The notes: generated by a model not told the origin, from the letters alone. A stretch of DNA of 64,000 bases from Streptomyces longhuiensis (GCF_020616555.1 NZ_CP085173.1:7952001-8016000); one strand, 5' to 3'; shown: positions 17,583 to 27,786, counted from the stretch's first letter. Program-made: numbers and translations.

Positions 17583-19130
17583 CTACTGGAGCCCGACTGC
17601 TCGGAGCGCACGCTCGTCCCCCTCATACGGGTAGAAGTGGCCGTGGTCGAGGCTCGTCTGGAGCAGGACCCCCTCTTCCTTGTCGGCATGAAACAGCGAA
17701 AGAGCGGCGCAGCCCTTGCACTTCTCGCAGGTTAGGAACGGGCTCAGCGGGTGGAGTCCTTGGTCGCGGTCAGCCAGGTACAGGATGTGGCCGATGCGTT
17801 CCGGTCCTGCGTAACGCAGGTTCTCCGTGGGAACGATCGGGTGGTCGCCCATCAGCCGCCGAAAGGTGACGGTGTCCGACTGCTCGTGGGGATCCCAGAC
17901 CACCTTGGTCACATCGAGCAGCTGCAGGTCAGCGAGGAACCGTGCTCGGTCGAGGAGGAAGCGCAGGCCGTCTTGAGCCTCCTTCAACTTAGCGGCCGAG
18001 ACAGCGGGGAGGTCTTCACGCCCGTGGGCCCTGCTGTTGCGCTTGGTGCCGAGGCTTCGACACGCTGCCTCGGCCTCGTCATCCGCAAGGAAGACTGCGA
18101 GCTCATGAAGGGGGTGCTCAAGGGGAAGGCGGGACATTCCCTCCGCTGTTGCAATCTGCTGGAGTATGCGCTGCCAGTCTCCGAAGCCCGGGCCGCCAGG
18201 CCCGGTTGCGATCTTCGTTTTGAACGCTCTGATGGCTTTGCAGGTGATGCCAGCCTCGTGCGCCAGAGCGGTCGTGAGAAGCGCGCTGTATCCAAGCAGG
18301 GTCTCCGCGGCCTTGAGGACGGCCGCGTACTCCTTCGCCTGGGCATCGTCCTGGCCTTCCGCGCTCCTCTGCGCCTCGACATTCCGCCAACGCAGAGCGA
18401 TCGGATAGGGGTATCGCGTGCGGACGATGAAGTCCGGATCGTCGAGTTGGGCAGCAGCCACAGATCGGAGTCGGGTGAGCTGGCCGGTAGTGATGATGAG
18501 CCGCCTGGCCTCCTCCGGGCTCCCGCTCCTATCGAAGACCGACTCCGCGAGCGCGCCGGCTTCGGCCGCCATTGCACGCAGCCGCTGTCCAGCGGCTGCG
18601 AGATCGGCCAGAGCTGCGGACAGCGCTTGGTCTTCATTTGGTAGGTCCAGCGCCTTGAGCTGGGAGAGCCTAAGGTGCTGTTGCCCTGATGATCCGGCTG
18701 CGAGATCTCCGACGGTATCGGAGCGCAGGAACGCGAGGATCAGACGGGCGTGCTCCGGCGACAAGGACTTGGCCGGGCGGAGCACGAAGAGACTACGCAC
18801 AGCAACGGCCGGTAGATCGGATTCCTGTACTAGAGCAGCCTTCGGCCGACCGGAGATCACCGAGGACAGCAAGATGTCGCCGGCGCGGAGATGAAAGCGC
18901 TCCGGCGCATCCTTACGCCAGTCGTCGACTTCCGGATCCGGTTCCGCGATAACACCATCTCGCCCAATGTTTTTCAGCCAGATGAGGCGGACAGCGTCCG
19001 AGTCGGCCGGGCCGCAGGTGCCGTCTGCGGCCCGACGGTCAAATGCCCATCCGTTGAAGACCGTACTGAACACCGAATCGAACGGCAGGCGGTCCGGCGA
19101 CAACTCTTCGTGCTGCTCAGTGTTGGACAA
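17583..19130 (-). CDS. HsdS-like (type I specificity) protein with C-terminal extension
   Basis: About 515 residues. The first ~190 match a type I restriction specificity (HsdS) target-recognition domain: FSTVFNGWAFDRR, LIWLKNIGRDG, ERFHLRAGDILLSSVISGRPKAALV, SLFVLRPAKSLSPEHARLILAFL, SSGQQHLRLSQLKALDLP and a following coil. The remaining ~300 residues are unlike HsdS and include a CEKCKGCAALSLFH cysteine cluster that may bind zinc. Start uncertain: TTG 19130 after GGGGGGG is chosen; GTG 19181 and ATG 19226 are upstream options. No hsdM or hsdR is present. The nearby GHKL/DUF3883 gene on the same strand is a possible partner. Confidence 0.65.
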   Translation of the reverse strand: MSNTEQHEELSPDRLPFDSVFSTVFNGWAFDRRAADGTCGPADSDAVRLIWLKNIGRDGVIAEPDPEVDDWRKDAPERFHLRAGDILLSSVISGRPKAALVQESDLPAVAVRSLFVLRPAKSLSPEHARLILAFLRSDTVGDLAAGSSGQQHLRLSQLKALDLPNEDQALSAALADLAAAGQRLRAMAAEAGALAESVFDRSGSPEEARRLIITTGQLTRLRSVAAAQLDDPDFIVRTRYPYPIALRWRNVEAQRSAEGQDDAQAKEYAAVLKAAETLLGYSALLTTALAHEAGITCKAIRAFKTKIATGPGGPGFGDWQRILQQIATAEGMSRLPLEHPLHELAVFLADDEAEAACRSLGTKRNSRAHGREDLPAVSAAKLKEAQDGLRFLLDRARFLADLQLLDVTKVVWDPHEQSDTVTFRRLMGDHPIVPTENLRYAGPERIGHILYLADRDQGLHPLSPFLTCEKCKGCAALSLFHADKEEGVLLQTSLDHGHFYPYEGDERALRAVGLQ

Positions 19131-19183
19131 GGCCCCCCCAGGATCGTGATGCCGAGATCTTACGATGTTGGAAGAATGCACCG

Positions 19184-19747
19184 TCAGGCGTGTTGGCCTG
19201 GGGCTTGGTTGGCGGATGATCGGCACGCCGCTCCGACACGTTGAGGGTTCGCAAGAGAGGGACGGGGCAACCCCGTTGGGGAGGCGGCGGTGAGGGTGCC
19301 GCCGAGGAGGCGGGCGACGTACGGGCTGCCCAGCACCGCGCCGTAGGTGATGCGCGGGGCCGGGGGTGCAGTCGGGGACAACGGGTGCTTTCTCGGGGTC
19401 TGGCGGCAGCGGGCGGTCGTGCTGGAGCGGGGTGGCGGCGTGGGCGGTGTGGTGGTCACGGCCGGGCGCGGGCGGGCACGCAGCACGGGGGTGCGGTGCA
19501 GGGGCAAGACGGCGACGGTCGCGCCGAGGTCCTCGGCCGCCTCTTCGACTTCTCGGACGAGGAACTCGATCTGCCAGCCCAGCGCTGAGAGGCGGGCGGC
19601 GATCTGGCGGCCCTGCACGGCCTTCAGAACGCTGGCGAACTGGCTGCTCGTCTCAAGGAGTTCCTGCAGGCGGACTATCGGGCCGGCGTCGTAGCCACGC
19701 TGGACCCCCGCCCCCTGCCTTGGGGGCCAGCTATGGGTCATCTCGAT
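19184..19747 (-). CDS. Hypothetical protein
   Basis: 187 residues from ATG 19747. A helical core (IVRLQELLETSSQFASVLKAVQGRQIAARLSALGWQIEFLVREVEEAAEDLGATVAVLPLHRTPV) is followed by a Pro/Thr/Arg-rich tail that looks less constrained. No motif is recognised. It lies between the HsdS-like and GHKL-ATPase genes on the same strand, 54 nt from the chosen HsdS-like start, so co-transcription is possible. Confidence 0.5.
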   Translation of the reverse strand: MEMTHSWPPRQGAGVQRGYDAGPIVRLQELLETSSQFASVLKAVQGRQIAARLSALGWQIEFLVREVEEAAEDLGATVAVLPLHRTPVLRARPRPAVTTTPPTPPPRSSTTARCRQTPRKHPLSPTAPPAPRITYGAVLGSPYVARLLGGTLTAASPTGLPRPSLANPQRVGAACRSSANQAPGQHA

Positions 19748-20107
19748 TGGCGCGGTGATTCGTCGAACCGCCCCGCTGGTTGGCACGCACGGTGTGGTGC
19801 GACGATGCGGGCATACGTGAGCTGAGCCAGCTGATCGATGTCGAAGAGCCGGCGTGGCCGGAACGCAGGGAGACACTCGATGCAAGTCCGGTGTCTGTCG
19901 AGGTGCTTCCACCCGGCCGCCGATCACGGCCGTCTGGATCAGCCGTGTGTCGATCACCGCCATATGCGCCCCGTATGCAACTGAACCTCTCGTTCTCGTC
20001 GTCGTTCGAACAGGGTAGCGGCACTTGCCGACCGCGCCGGCCCTTGAAAGCAGGGAAATACGAGGCCGAACCCAATGCCGGACACGACGTGTTGGTCCAC
20101 GGCGCCG
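19748..20107. other. No supported gene
   Basis: Around 19752-19925 a minus-strand frame reads WKHLDRHRTCIECLPAFRPRRLFDIDQLAQLTYARI. It looks like part of a real protein but has a stop just upstream and no start. It may be a remnant of a mobile-element gene. Confidence 0.3.
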
Positions 20108-23100
20108 TCAGCATGGCGTACACCGTAGGCGCAGCCCGTGGCCCACGATGCGGAAGTGGTCCCTGCCCTTCGGGGATAGCGGGTTGGGAAGCTCGTACAG
20201 GCACCGGGCAGTGGGGTCGAGGGCCGAGGCCACCAGCAGGATGCGATACCGCGTCGTGGTGGCGTGCGCGCTTGCCGTGCGGTGTTCCGAGGGACCGAGG
20301 TCGAACTCGTAGGTGCGTTCTGCGCCGTCCGGCGAGCCTGACCAAGACCCGGACAACGCCTTCACCTCGTAGAACAGTGTGGTGTTGCGCCACGGGACCT
20401 CGAAGTCGTACCCGTGGGAGTCGGAAGCGGCCGCTGCGTCCGCCGGGGTGCCGAGCAGCGCGGCATACCCCGAGCGCCAGTGGACGGTGCCGTACTTGCG
20501 CTGCAGCCAGGCCCGCGCCAAGACCTCCCCGACCACGCCGATCGCCTCCCGTTCCTCGTCCGTCGCGCGGGGTGTGCGGGAGACGACGAAGCCCTGATCG
20601 GGCGACCGAGGTGCGGGGACACCGGCAGCCGGTGCCACGAGGGCCAACCGGGTCTGCGCCGGCCTGTCCAGGAACACCTCGTCGATGGAGCGATGGGCGA
20701 GCTCCGCGACTTCGGCCAACCGGTCAGGGCCCACGTGGACTTCGGATCTGCCGATGGTGATCGTGGCAGCTGGGACCGCCGCTTGGCCGGAAGGCCTGTG
20801 TGGTGACGCGACCGTGGCCAGGAGCTTCGGGGTCACACCTAGGCGGGCCGGATCGGTGGTGACCGGCATGCCCGTCGGCCAGTCCAGACTCCTGGAGACG
20901 GAGCCGAGCAGCTGGGCCTCGGTGAGGAGCAGCAGGTCGGCCAGCCCGGATTGATCGAGGCCGTCCTTGGCGTGCATCAACGGCCCCCGCAGCCACACCG
21001 GGGGGAGCGGGACCGAGCGCGCGTGGCACCATGCCTGCACCAGCGGCACGAGCGCCGGGACCAGGGCCGTGAGGGCGGCGGAGTTGGCCGCGCGAAGTTC
21101 GTCCAACGGCTTGAGGGCCGGGCCCTGTTGGGGCAGTGCGTCCGACAGATCGCCGTGCGCCCCGTGCGTGCCCAGCCATGCGGCGACATGCGTGCGCATG
21201 GCCTCCTCCGGCGGACTTCGGTGCAGCGTCAACCAGCCCTGTTCCGGGGCCAGTTCGTCGAGCCGGCGGGCTCGTACGTATCCGGACACATCCGCACCAG
21301 CGGCGGCCACCGGAGCATAGTGCTCGCGCAGACGCTCGATCATGGTCGGCCTGTGGGTGCGGACGAAGTCGGCGAAGGCATGCTCGTGAAGGTCGGGGTG
21401 GGTGAGAAGCCGGTACGGCGGCCCGATCGCTGTCAGCGCCTCGTTGAACGCCCGAAAGTCCAGAGCGAGAGCGTCCCGCAGTTCGCTCAATGAGCGATGC
21501 GCGTGCGCCAGGGCGAGAACTTCGGCCGCGGGGACGGTCGAAGGCGACCGATAGCGGTCGACGACGTTCAGCAGCGCCTCCTCGGAGCGCGCCCGGCGCA
21601 GTGCTTCGTCCACGGCCGCGGCCTGGTCTGGGCCCGCCATGCAGACCAGGACCGGCCGCAACAGACCGACGAGGGGCGTGAGTTCACCGGCAAGACCGCG
21701 TCGTCCCTCCGCGACCTTGTCCGCCGTGATGTCCAGGGCGTACGCGAGCGTTTCGTCGTCTACCTCCACCAGGTCGTCCGGCGGGGTGCCGCCCAAGTGC
21801 TGCTGCATCTTCATGAGCGCCAGCTCGAGCGGGTCACGCAGCCCCGGTCGACCCAGCAGCTGGGCGAGGGCGGGGGCGCAGGCCTGTAGTTCGGTGCGGC
21901 CGTCGTCGCCCGCCCACACCACCACTGTGGGGCACTGAGGGTGCGGCAGAGCGAGCGAGCGTGTCGATGGTGGGGGAGGCGCCGGAGCGTCGGAGACCAG
22001 GATGTCGACGTGCTCGGTGCGCGCGACACGGACGGCACCGAGCACGTCGAGCAGCCCGTGGAGCCGCGCTTCCCCCTGGCGCGCGAACGCCCCCGACTTG
22101 AGCTCCAGGATGAGTGCGACCAGGGTGAAAAGCCACGGCCGGTCGTCCGTCAGGAGCGGGCGACCGGAGTGCGACGCCTCGATCAACTCGCCTTCCTGGT
22201 CGCGGATCTGGATGTCGGTGGCTGAGAGCCGCCGTACGGTGAGCCCGCCGCGCACCGTGAGCAGGCGTGCCACGTCCCGGCCGTGCTCGGGGGCCGTGAC
22301 GAGGACCGGATAGCCAGCCAGCTCAGCCAGGGTCGCCTTCAGCGGGGTGTCCTCGTCGATCACACAGACGTCGTCGTCGGTGCCGGTGCGGGCGCCTGCC
22401 TCTTCGCTCTCGGCGTCCTCGTTGGCGTCCGCGCTCCATGCACGCAGCGTGCCGGCGTGTACAACGGCGAGGCGCACCGACTCGTCCTTCTCCCAGGGCC
22501 ACTTCTCGGAGGCGGCCACGTGGTGCCATGCCTGTTGGTAGTGCCGCTTGAAGCGGCCGACATGCCGGTCCTGTACGTGGCCGTCGGCCAGCAGTGTGCC
22601 CAGGTCGCGCACGGCTGCGGCGGCGTCCGCCGGCTCCTCCCACAGACGCAGGCCCAGGCTCCGCAGGCGGCCCAGGGTGGGCTTCTCGTCGAGCCGCCGC
22701 CTTACGGCGAGGGAGAGTTGGGGCACGAAACCGGGCAGGTCCCCGGCGGCGTTGAACCAGGCGCGGTCCGGGGCGACGAAATCGGGGCCGTCCGCCGCGC
22801 CGTGCTCAACCGGAAGCCAGGGCATGTGGCGCAGGAAGGAGGCGACGGGAGTGGGCCAGGTGTGCGGGTCCGGGTCCCTGCGATGACGTTCGAGGTGACG
22901 ACGTGCACGCACCTGCAGCGCGTCTTCCGGCCAGGTTCGCAGCCCATGGAGGACCAGCTCCGTGAACATACGCCGTGCCGTGGCGCCCAATTCGACCACC
23001 GCGGCGATCCCCGGCAGGTGGGACAGCTCGCGGTCGAAGGAGTACGGGGTGTTCGGGTATCCACCCGCCCGCCATCCTCGTGCGCGCACATCGCGGACCC

Positions 23101-25543
23101 AGGCGTCCCTGACCCCTTCGGCGAGGGGGAAGCGGCGGGCCAGGCGATGCGGTTGCAGCTCGTGGCCGTTGCAGGCCAGCAGCCCGACCGTGTTCAGCGG
23201 GATCCCGTCCCGTACACCGATGGCCAGCAGGAACTCGCTGTACGTGGACTGGTCGGCCACCTGCGACGCCCAGTCCTCGGGCGCGGCGACGAACCGCTTT
23301 GTGAGGGCATTCAGTTCAGGCACGGTCGTGGCGCCCGCCTCGAGGAACTGTGCAAGGAGGCCGGCACCCTCGGTGCCCCAGGCCGGTGACATCAGGGCGT
23401 CGCTCGCCCGGGCCCAGCCACCGTCCCGCAGGGGTACTTGGAAACCTATGGACGGCAGTCGGTCGCGTTGGGCCTGATCGAGGGACGGGTACTGGCGGAA
23501 CACGTACGCGAGCGCGTCCCGGCACAGGGCGTTGGTGGGTTTCTGCGTGAGCAGTTCCCGCAGGGCGTCCAGGACGCGGGCTGGCTCGTAGGCCCGGACC
23601 AGCCGGTTGAGCTGCAGGCAGTCCCGTCCGGCGTGCCGCCAGGGAATGTCGGGGTGGGTGAAGACGATACGGCGACGCAGAGCGCGCAGATCGCTGGGAA
23701 CACCGGCTGTGGCACCGGTTCCGGATTCCTGCGGAGCGAAGAAGACCGTCTCGGGTGCCTTGACGCCAGATGCCGTCGCGCGGGTGTCTGATTCACCGTC
23801 CAGCGCTCTGCACAGTTCCCCGTTGTGGTTCAGGACGATTCTGTGGCCGCGCAGCGCGAGGGCCTGCCCGTAAGGGAAGGCTTGCGCGAGGTCGTCGTAG
23901 AAATCGGCCCATTCACCGCCTACGGGAGCCGTCGTGTCGGGGCGCAGCGCGGCCGCCAGTCGCTCGGCCCAGACTGCCTTGGCATCCGCAGGTGCGCGCA
24001 TCGCCCTCCCCAGTAGACGCTTGTGCAGATCGTCGATCCGCCGCTGGCGCACCACCCCGACCGCGGGGTCCGCGATTGGAGCGCCGGTCCCGGCCAGAGC
24101 CGTGGCGGTCATCGCCTTCCACGGGACGCCCTCGTCGGGCCAGGCGAAGGACTCACGCAGTGAGCCCCAGGCGGCGGCAGGCGTCCCGCTCCGGTTGTCG
24201 GCGCCGGCCAGTGGTACGACGGGTTCGTCGGCCAACGCGCCCGAGGCTGCAGCGTCGAGCCTGCCGGGATCGGCCCAGCAAACCACGTCGGGCACCAGAC
24301 GGACGGCCAGCGCACGGGGCGCGAACGTGCGCAGATGCCGGGCGGTGTCGATACATAGCACCGCCAGTTCGTCGAGGAGGAAGGCGTTCAGGGCCACCGC
24401 CTCGTTGAGGTGCGTCCGGGCCATCTTCGTGAAGAAGGGTGCGTGCGCGTGTCCCGGGAACTGCGACCCGGACTCGGTGCCCATGGGTAGGAACGTGTAC
24501 ATCTGACCATCGGTGAGATCCTCGTCGAGGCGGAGTGCGACACCGACCCAGGTGTCCCCCTGCCAGCCTTGCCACTTCGTGTGGATCTCGTCGGCCGAGA
24601 CGCTGCGTTCGATCGCGGTATGAAGGGCGTCCGCAGCGACGGTGCGGCGCGCCAGCAGATAGCGACCCCCGTCGGCCAGGTTGACCTCGGTGACCCAGTC
24701 TCCGGCGACAGCGGGACCCCAGTCGGGCTGGCGCTCGGTGCGGCTCAGCACATGGCGCTCGATGGTTTCTGCCCCGTCGGCCTCCTCCCGATCCGCCCTG
24801 ACCTCCACCGTCAGGGCCGTGATCCGGTCGAGGAAGAGCAGCAGCGGCGCCTGCGTGTGCACCAACTGCTCGACCTGGGCGCGCGCCGCGGCCACGGCTC
24901 CCTCCTTGTACAGGGGGAGCCGGACCACCGTCGAGAACCCCTGGGCTGCGAACTCGCCCAGGACCGGGTCCGTGGCGGCGGCCGGGACCGGCAGCGCGAG
25001 CGGAGACACCTTGGCACTTACCCACGCGGCGGTCTCTGTGTCATCGACAAGGTCGTGTACGTCGTCCGGTGTCGCGAAGCGAAAACTGAACCCGTCGAAG
25101 ACTCCCGAGCCGGGCACCGAGACCGAGTGGATCTCCGGCCAGTCGGTGAGCTGGAGAACGCTGCGGAAGCCCAGTCCTTTGTTGCCGATGCCCTCTCCCG
25201 GGCCCTTCCCGGAGAGCCCGACCTCGATGATCCGGCGGAAGTTGTCCTCGGTGAATCCGGCGCCTTCGTTTGCCACGTACAGCGTCGCGTGCCCCTCCTG
25301 CCCCGATGCCTGGCCATGGGACGACCCACGCAGGTCGAGCACGACCTGGATCCGGCCTCGCCCGCCGGGGCCCAGCGCGTCGTGCCCGTTTTGGATCAGC
25401 TCCACGAGGGCGCGGCCCGCGTACTCCTGGGCCATGCCCTCGCTCAACTCTTTGAGGCTCTCCGCGAACTGCCAGTCGGCCCCCGCCTGCCGGGCCAGCT
25501 CGATACGGCGCTTCGTGAGCGCAATGATGGTGTCGTCATGCAC
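20108..25543 (-). CDS. Giant GHKL/HSP90-type ATPase with C-terminal DUF3883 nuclease-like domain
   Basis: 1811 residues from GTG 25543 (AGGGGG 8 nt upstream). The N-terminus is a sacsin/HSP90-like ATPase: N-box ALVELIQNGHDA (E48, N52, D55), ANEGAGFTEDNF (92-101) for nucleotide contact, and GIGNKGLGFRSVLQLTD (118-134) as the glycine lid. The long middle is helical and unrecognised. The last ~150 residues match DUF3883, related to PD-(D/E)XK nucleases: GEVLARAWLQRKYG, SHGYDFEV, then LFYEVKAL with the Glu-x-Lys pair. Such ATPase-nuclease proteins are frequent in defence islands; a role in DNA restriction is inference. Codon use matches the host and the frame is unbroken. Confidence 0.8.
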   Translation of the reverse strand: MHDDTIIALTKRRIELARQAGADWQFAESLKELSEGMAQEYAGRALVELIQNGHDALGPGGRGRIQVVLDLRGSSHGQASGQEGHATLYVANEGAGFTEDNFRRIIEVGLSGKGPGEGIGNKGLGFRSVLQLTDWPEIHSVSVPGSGVFDGFSFRFATPDDVHDLVDDTETAAWVSAKVSPLALPVPAAATDPVLGEFAAQGFSTVVRLPLYKEGAVAAARAQVEQLVHTQAPLLLFLDRITALTVEVRADREEADGAETIERHVLSRTERQPDWGPAVAGDWVTEVNLADGGRYLLARRTVAADALHTAIERSVSADEIHTKWQGWQGDTWVGVALRLDEDLTDGQMYTFLPMGTESGSQFPGHAHAPFFTKMARTHLNEAVALNAFLLDELAVLCIDTARHLRTFAPRALAVRLVPDVVCWADPGRLDAAASGALADEPVVPLAGADNRSGTPAAAWGSLRESFAWPDEGVPWKAMTATALAGTGAPIADPAVGVVRQRRIDDLHKRLLGRAMRAPADAKAVWAERLAAALRPDTTAPVGGEWADFYDDLAQAFPYGQALALRGHRIVLNHNGELCRALDGESDTRATASGVKAPETVFFAPQESGTGATAGVPSDLRALRRRIVFTHPDIPWRHAGRDCLQLNRLVRAYEPARVLDALRELLTQKPTNALCRDALAYVFRQYPSLDQAQRDRLPSIGFQVPLRDGGWARASDALMSPAWGTEGAGLLAQFLEAGATTVPELNALTKRFVAAPEDWASQVADQSTYSEFLLAIGVRDGIPLNTVGLLACNGHELQPHRLARRFPLAEGVRDAWVRDVRARGWRAGGYPNTPYSFDRELSHLPGIAAVVELGATARRMFTELVLHGLRTWPEDALQVRARRHLERHRRDPDPHTWPTPVASFLRHMPWLPVEHGAADGPDFVAPDRAWFNAAGDLPGFVPQLSLAVRRRLDEKPTLGRLRSLGLRLWEEPADAAAAVRDLGTLLADGHVQDRHVGRFKRHYQQAWHHVAASEKWPWEKDESVRLAVVHAGTLRAWSADANEDAESEEAGARTGTDDDVCVIDEDTPLKATLAELAGYPVLVTAPEHGRDVARLLTVRGGLTVRRLSATDIQIRDQEGELIEASHSGRPLLTDDRPWLFTLVALILELKSGAFARQGEARLHGLLDVLGAVRVARTEHVDILVSDAPAPPPPSTRSLALPHPQCPTVVVWAGDDGRTELQACAPALAQLLGRPGLRDPLELALMKMQQHLGGTPPDDLVEVDDETLAYALDITADKVAEGRRGLAGELTPLVGLLRPVLVCMAGPDQAAAVDEALRRARSEEALLNVVDRYRSPSTVPAAEVLALAHAHRSLSELRDALALDFRAFNEALTAIGPPYRLLTHPDLHEHAFADFVRTHRPTMIERLREHYAPVAAAGADVSGYVRARRLDELAPEQGWLTLHRSPPEEAMRTHVAAWLGTHGAHGDLSDALPQQGPALKPLDELRAANSAALTALVPALVPLVQAWCHARSVPLPPVWLRGPLMHAKDGLDQSGLADLLLLTEAQLLGSVSRSLDWPTGMPVTTDPARLGVTPKLLATVASPHRPSGQAAVPAATITIGRSEVHVGPDRLAEVAELAHRSIDEVFLDRPAQTRLALVAPAAGVPAPRSPDQGFVVSRTPRATDEEREAIGVVGEVLARAWLQRKYGTVHWRSGYAALLGTPADAAAASDSHGYDFEVPWRNTTLFYEVKALSGSWSGSPDGAERTYEFDLGPSEHRTASAHATTTRYRILLVASALDPTARCLYELPNPLSPKGRDHFRIVGHGLRLRCTPC

Positions 25544-25800
25544 GGACGTGTCCCCCTGGGCTGCCGCTCACCCGGCGGCTTGGTGGGGAGATGGTGCCGA
25601 GGAGCGGCCAAGGGCGTATCGGTCGCTGATGAGATCCGGCCATTCCCGACGGCGTCGTGGGCACGGCTCCGGACACGTCACCGTGTGCAAGCGGGAGCGG
25701 TGGGAGTCGAGGCGCTCGGGGGGAATCGGCCGGAATCGGGTCGGGGCGCCGGGGATTGTGGGTGCCCGGTGGTATAGGCGCGTGATGTCTCATCCGCGAC

Positions 25801-26318
25801 GACGAAGTGCCCTTTGAGATTCTTGCCCTCCGCCATCAGATCGCCGTCTTGGAGAGCGGAGGAAGGTGCCCAGGTGAGGGTGGTCCGCTGCGGTGCCGGG
25901 TCGATGGCCTCGTGGCGGAGGATCTCCCAGACGGTGGAGGCGGCGATCTTGATGCCGAGGGTGGCGAGTTCGCCGTGGATGCGCCGGTAGCCCCAGTTGC
26001 TGTTCTCGCGGGCCAGGCGCAGGACGAGGGCTAGGATGGAGCGGACGGTGCGGGGGCGCCCAGGCTGCTTGTTGCAGGAGGCTCTCGCGTGGCGCCGCGG
26101 AGCAGGTCGCGATGCCGTCGCAAGAAGGTGTCCGGACGGACGGGCAGCCGCAGCCGGCGCAGCACCGCACGGGGCAGCGGAGCCAAGAGCGCGGCGAGGA
26201 CGACTCGGTCGCCGGGGCCTGAACTGAGTGGCGTCGTACCCCACACCCCCGCAGCTGGCTGGACCGTGGCTGCGGCCACGATTGCGACGCTGCTTCGGGG
26301 CTGCATCCGCTGGGGCAA
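25801..26318 (-). pseudogene. Broken integrase-type transposase, with an opposite-strand piece at its end
   Basis: On the minus strand from 26318 the pieces PGDRVVLAALLAPLPRAVLRRLRLPVRPDTFLRRHRDL and, after a frameshift, RPRTVRSILALVLRLARENSNWGYRRIHGELATLGIKIAASTVWEILRHE are consecutive parts of one transposase. At 25807-25856 the plus strand reads [13 protein letters not shown], the N-terminus of a related transposase facing it. Two elements are therefore joined tail to head with losses in both. Confidence 0.8.
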
Positions 26319-26420
26319 GTAGCGATGCCCAGTGGGGGCGCGTAAGGTCCGGCGCCCCCACCTGCCCCGCCCAAGGTTCGGGTGAGGCAGGCCTGTTCAC
26401 CCTATCGGGGGCCGGGCCGG

Positions 26421-26756
26421 TCAGCCGTCGGTTCCTGCGACGTTGCTGCCCCCGGTGCCGCCGCAAGGCGAATCCGTCGGCTGCTCCACGGGCGGCGCGC
26501 TGGACTCGGTCGGCACCTCGGTCGGCATGCCGGGATAGTTCGTGTCGCCCTCGGAGCGCATGCCCGCTCGGAAGCAGGACGGAGGCGACGTCGGCGGCTC
26601 GGTCGTCGGCGGACGGGATATCGGCGGCTGGCTCGTCGGCGGGCGGGACGTCGCCGGGGGACTCGTCGGCCCGGAGCTGCCACTGCCGCCGAACACAGCG
26701 AACGCGGCGATGACGACGTCAACGTCGACCAGGACGGCGCCGACGACCAGGGCCAC
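26421..26756 (-). CDS. Small membrane protein with Pro/Thr/Ser-rich tail, possibly degraded
   Basis: 111 residues: an N-terminal membrane helix (ALVVGAVLVDVDVVIAAFAVFGG) followed by a low-complexity PPTS repeat (SRPPTSQPPISRPPTTEPPTSPP) and a short tail. An ATG in another frame at about 26785 followed by TDTSPSKA suggests the true N-terminus was lost by a small deletion near 26760. Similar short membrane proteins occur in transfer regions of actinomycete plasmids. Function unknown. Confidence 0.45.
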   Translation of the reverse strand: MALVVGAVLVDVDVVIAAFAVFGGSGSSGPTSPPATSRPPTSQPPISRPPTTEPPTSPPSCFRAGMRSEGDTNYPGMPTEVPTESSAPPVEQPTDSPCGGTGGSNVAGTDG

Positions 26757-26866
26757 CGTGCGCCTTCGAGGGGCTCGTGTCGGTCATGAGGATCGAGTTC
26801 CTTCCATACGGGGATGAGTCGCCGGACAGTGGCGGTCCCGCGCGCCTTGCGTCGCGTGCCGGCCGC

Positions 26867-27192
26867 TCACTTGTCCATCCGGACCGGCGGCGCGGGGACC
26901 TTCAGCGCGGGCGCCGGTGCCTTCGCCGCGGGTGCCTTGGGCTGCTGCGGGACGGGATTACGGGCACTGCTCCCGGCGTTACCGGTCCCGGCGGCCGCCC
27001 CCTGCCCGTGCCCGTACGCAAGGCACGTCGCGGGGTTCACGGTGCCCGCGGCGTACCCGGGGCAGCTCTGGCCGGAGCCGTGTCGTCGCCGTCGGCGTGG
27101 AGGGCCAGGAGCACGAACAGGAGGACCAGGCCGACCACCAGGACGCCGACGGCGGCGCACCCGATCCGGCGGGCGGCGCGGTCACTGAGCAT
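26867..27192 (-). pseudogene. Frameshifted small membrane protein
   Basis: Starts at 27192 as MLSDRAARRIGCAAVGVLVVGLVLLFVLLALHADGDDT, one membrane helix. It then changes frame near 27070 to continue GQSCPGYAAGTVNPATCLAYGHGQG and an Ala/Pro-rich tail ending VRMDK. A single-base indel in GGCTCCGGCCAG explains it. It is the same kind of gene as its downstream neighbour, possibly an old transfer-module pair. Confidence 0.6.
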
Positions 27193-27318
27193 GGTCGAGG
27201 GGAGGTTCGTCACAGCGTGGCCTTCCAGGCGCAGGAGTTGAGGCCGCGGATCGTGGAGGACGAGCGGGCCTTGCGTCGCGGCCCCCTGGCAGGTGACCTG
27301 GCGGGTGGCGGCCGCGTC

Positions 27319-27519
27319 CTACGATCGCTGGGTGAGTGAAGCGCTGCCGCGGATCCGTGTCGTGCTGGGCTCCTTGGGCAGCAGCCGCGACAACGCCGCG
27401 AGCAACACCCGGCTCCAACTCAGGTCGGCCGACCTGTCGTCGCAACACCGCAAGCTATGCCGCAGTACCAGGAGTTCGACGTCCTTCGCCGCACGGCCCC
27501 AGGCCGCGTGCCACTGCCG

Positions 27520-27525
<6 letters not shown>
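27319..27525 (-). pseudogene. Integrase-type transposase N-terminal scrap
   Basis: Contains AAKDVELLVLRHSLRCCDDR and SRVLLAALSRLLPKE, frameshifted versions of the ELLVLRHELAVLRRQ and LLAALSRLLP segments of the transposase N-terminus. Much shorter than a complete gene. Confidence 0.7.

Positions 27526-27786
<261 letters not shown>

Noticed and set aside
22283..23389. Long plus-strand open frame opposite the giant ATPase gene
   Set aside because: It is an antisense shadow: the minus-strand protein has clear domains and continuous coding for 1811 codons, and this frame has no recognisable motif.
24569..25817. Two further long plus-strand frames (24569-25777, 24681-25817)
   Set aside because: Both overlap the conserved ATPase domain on the other strand; typical of GC-rich DNA.
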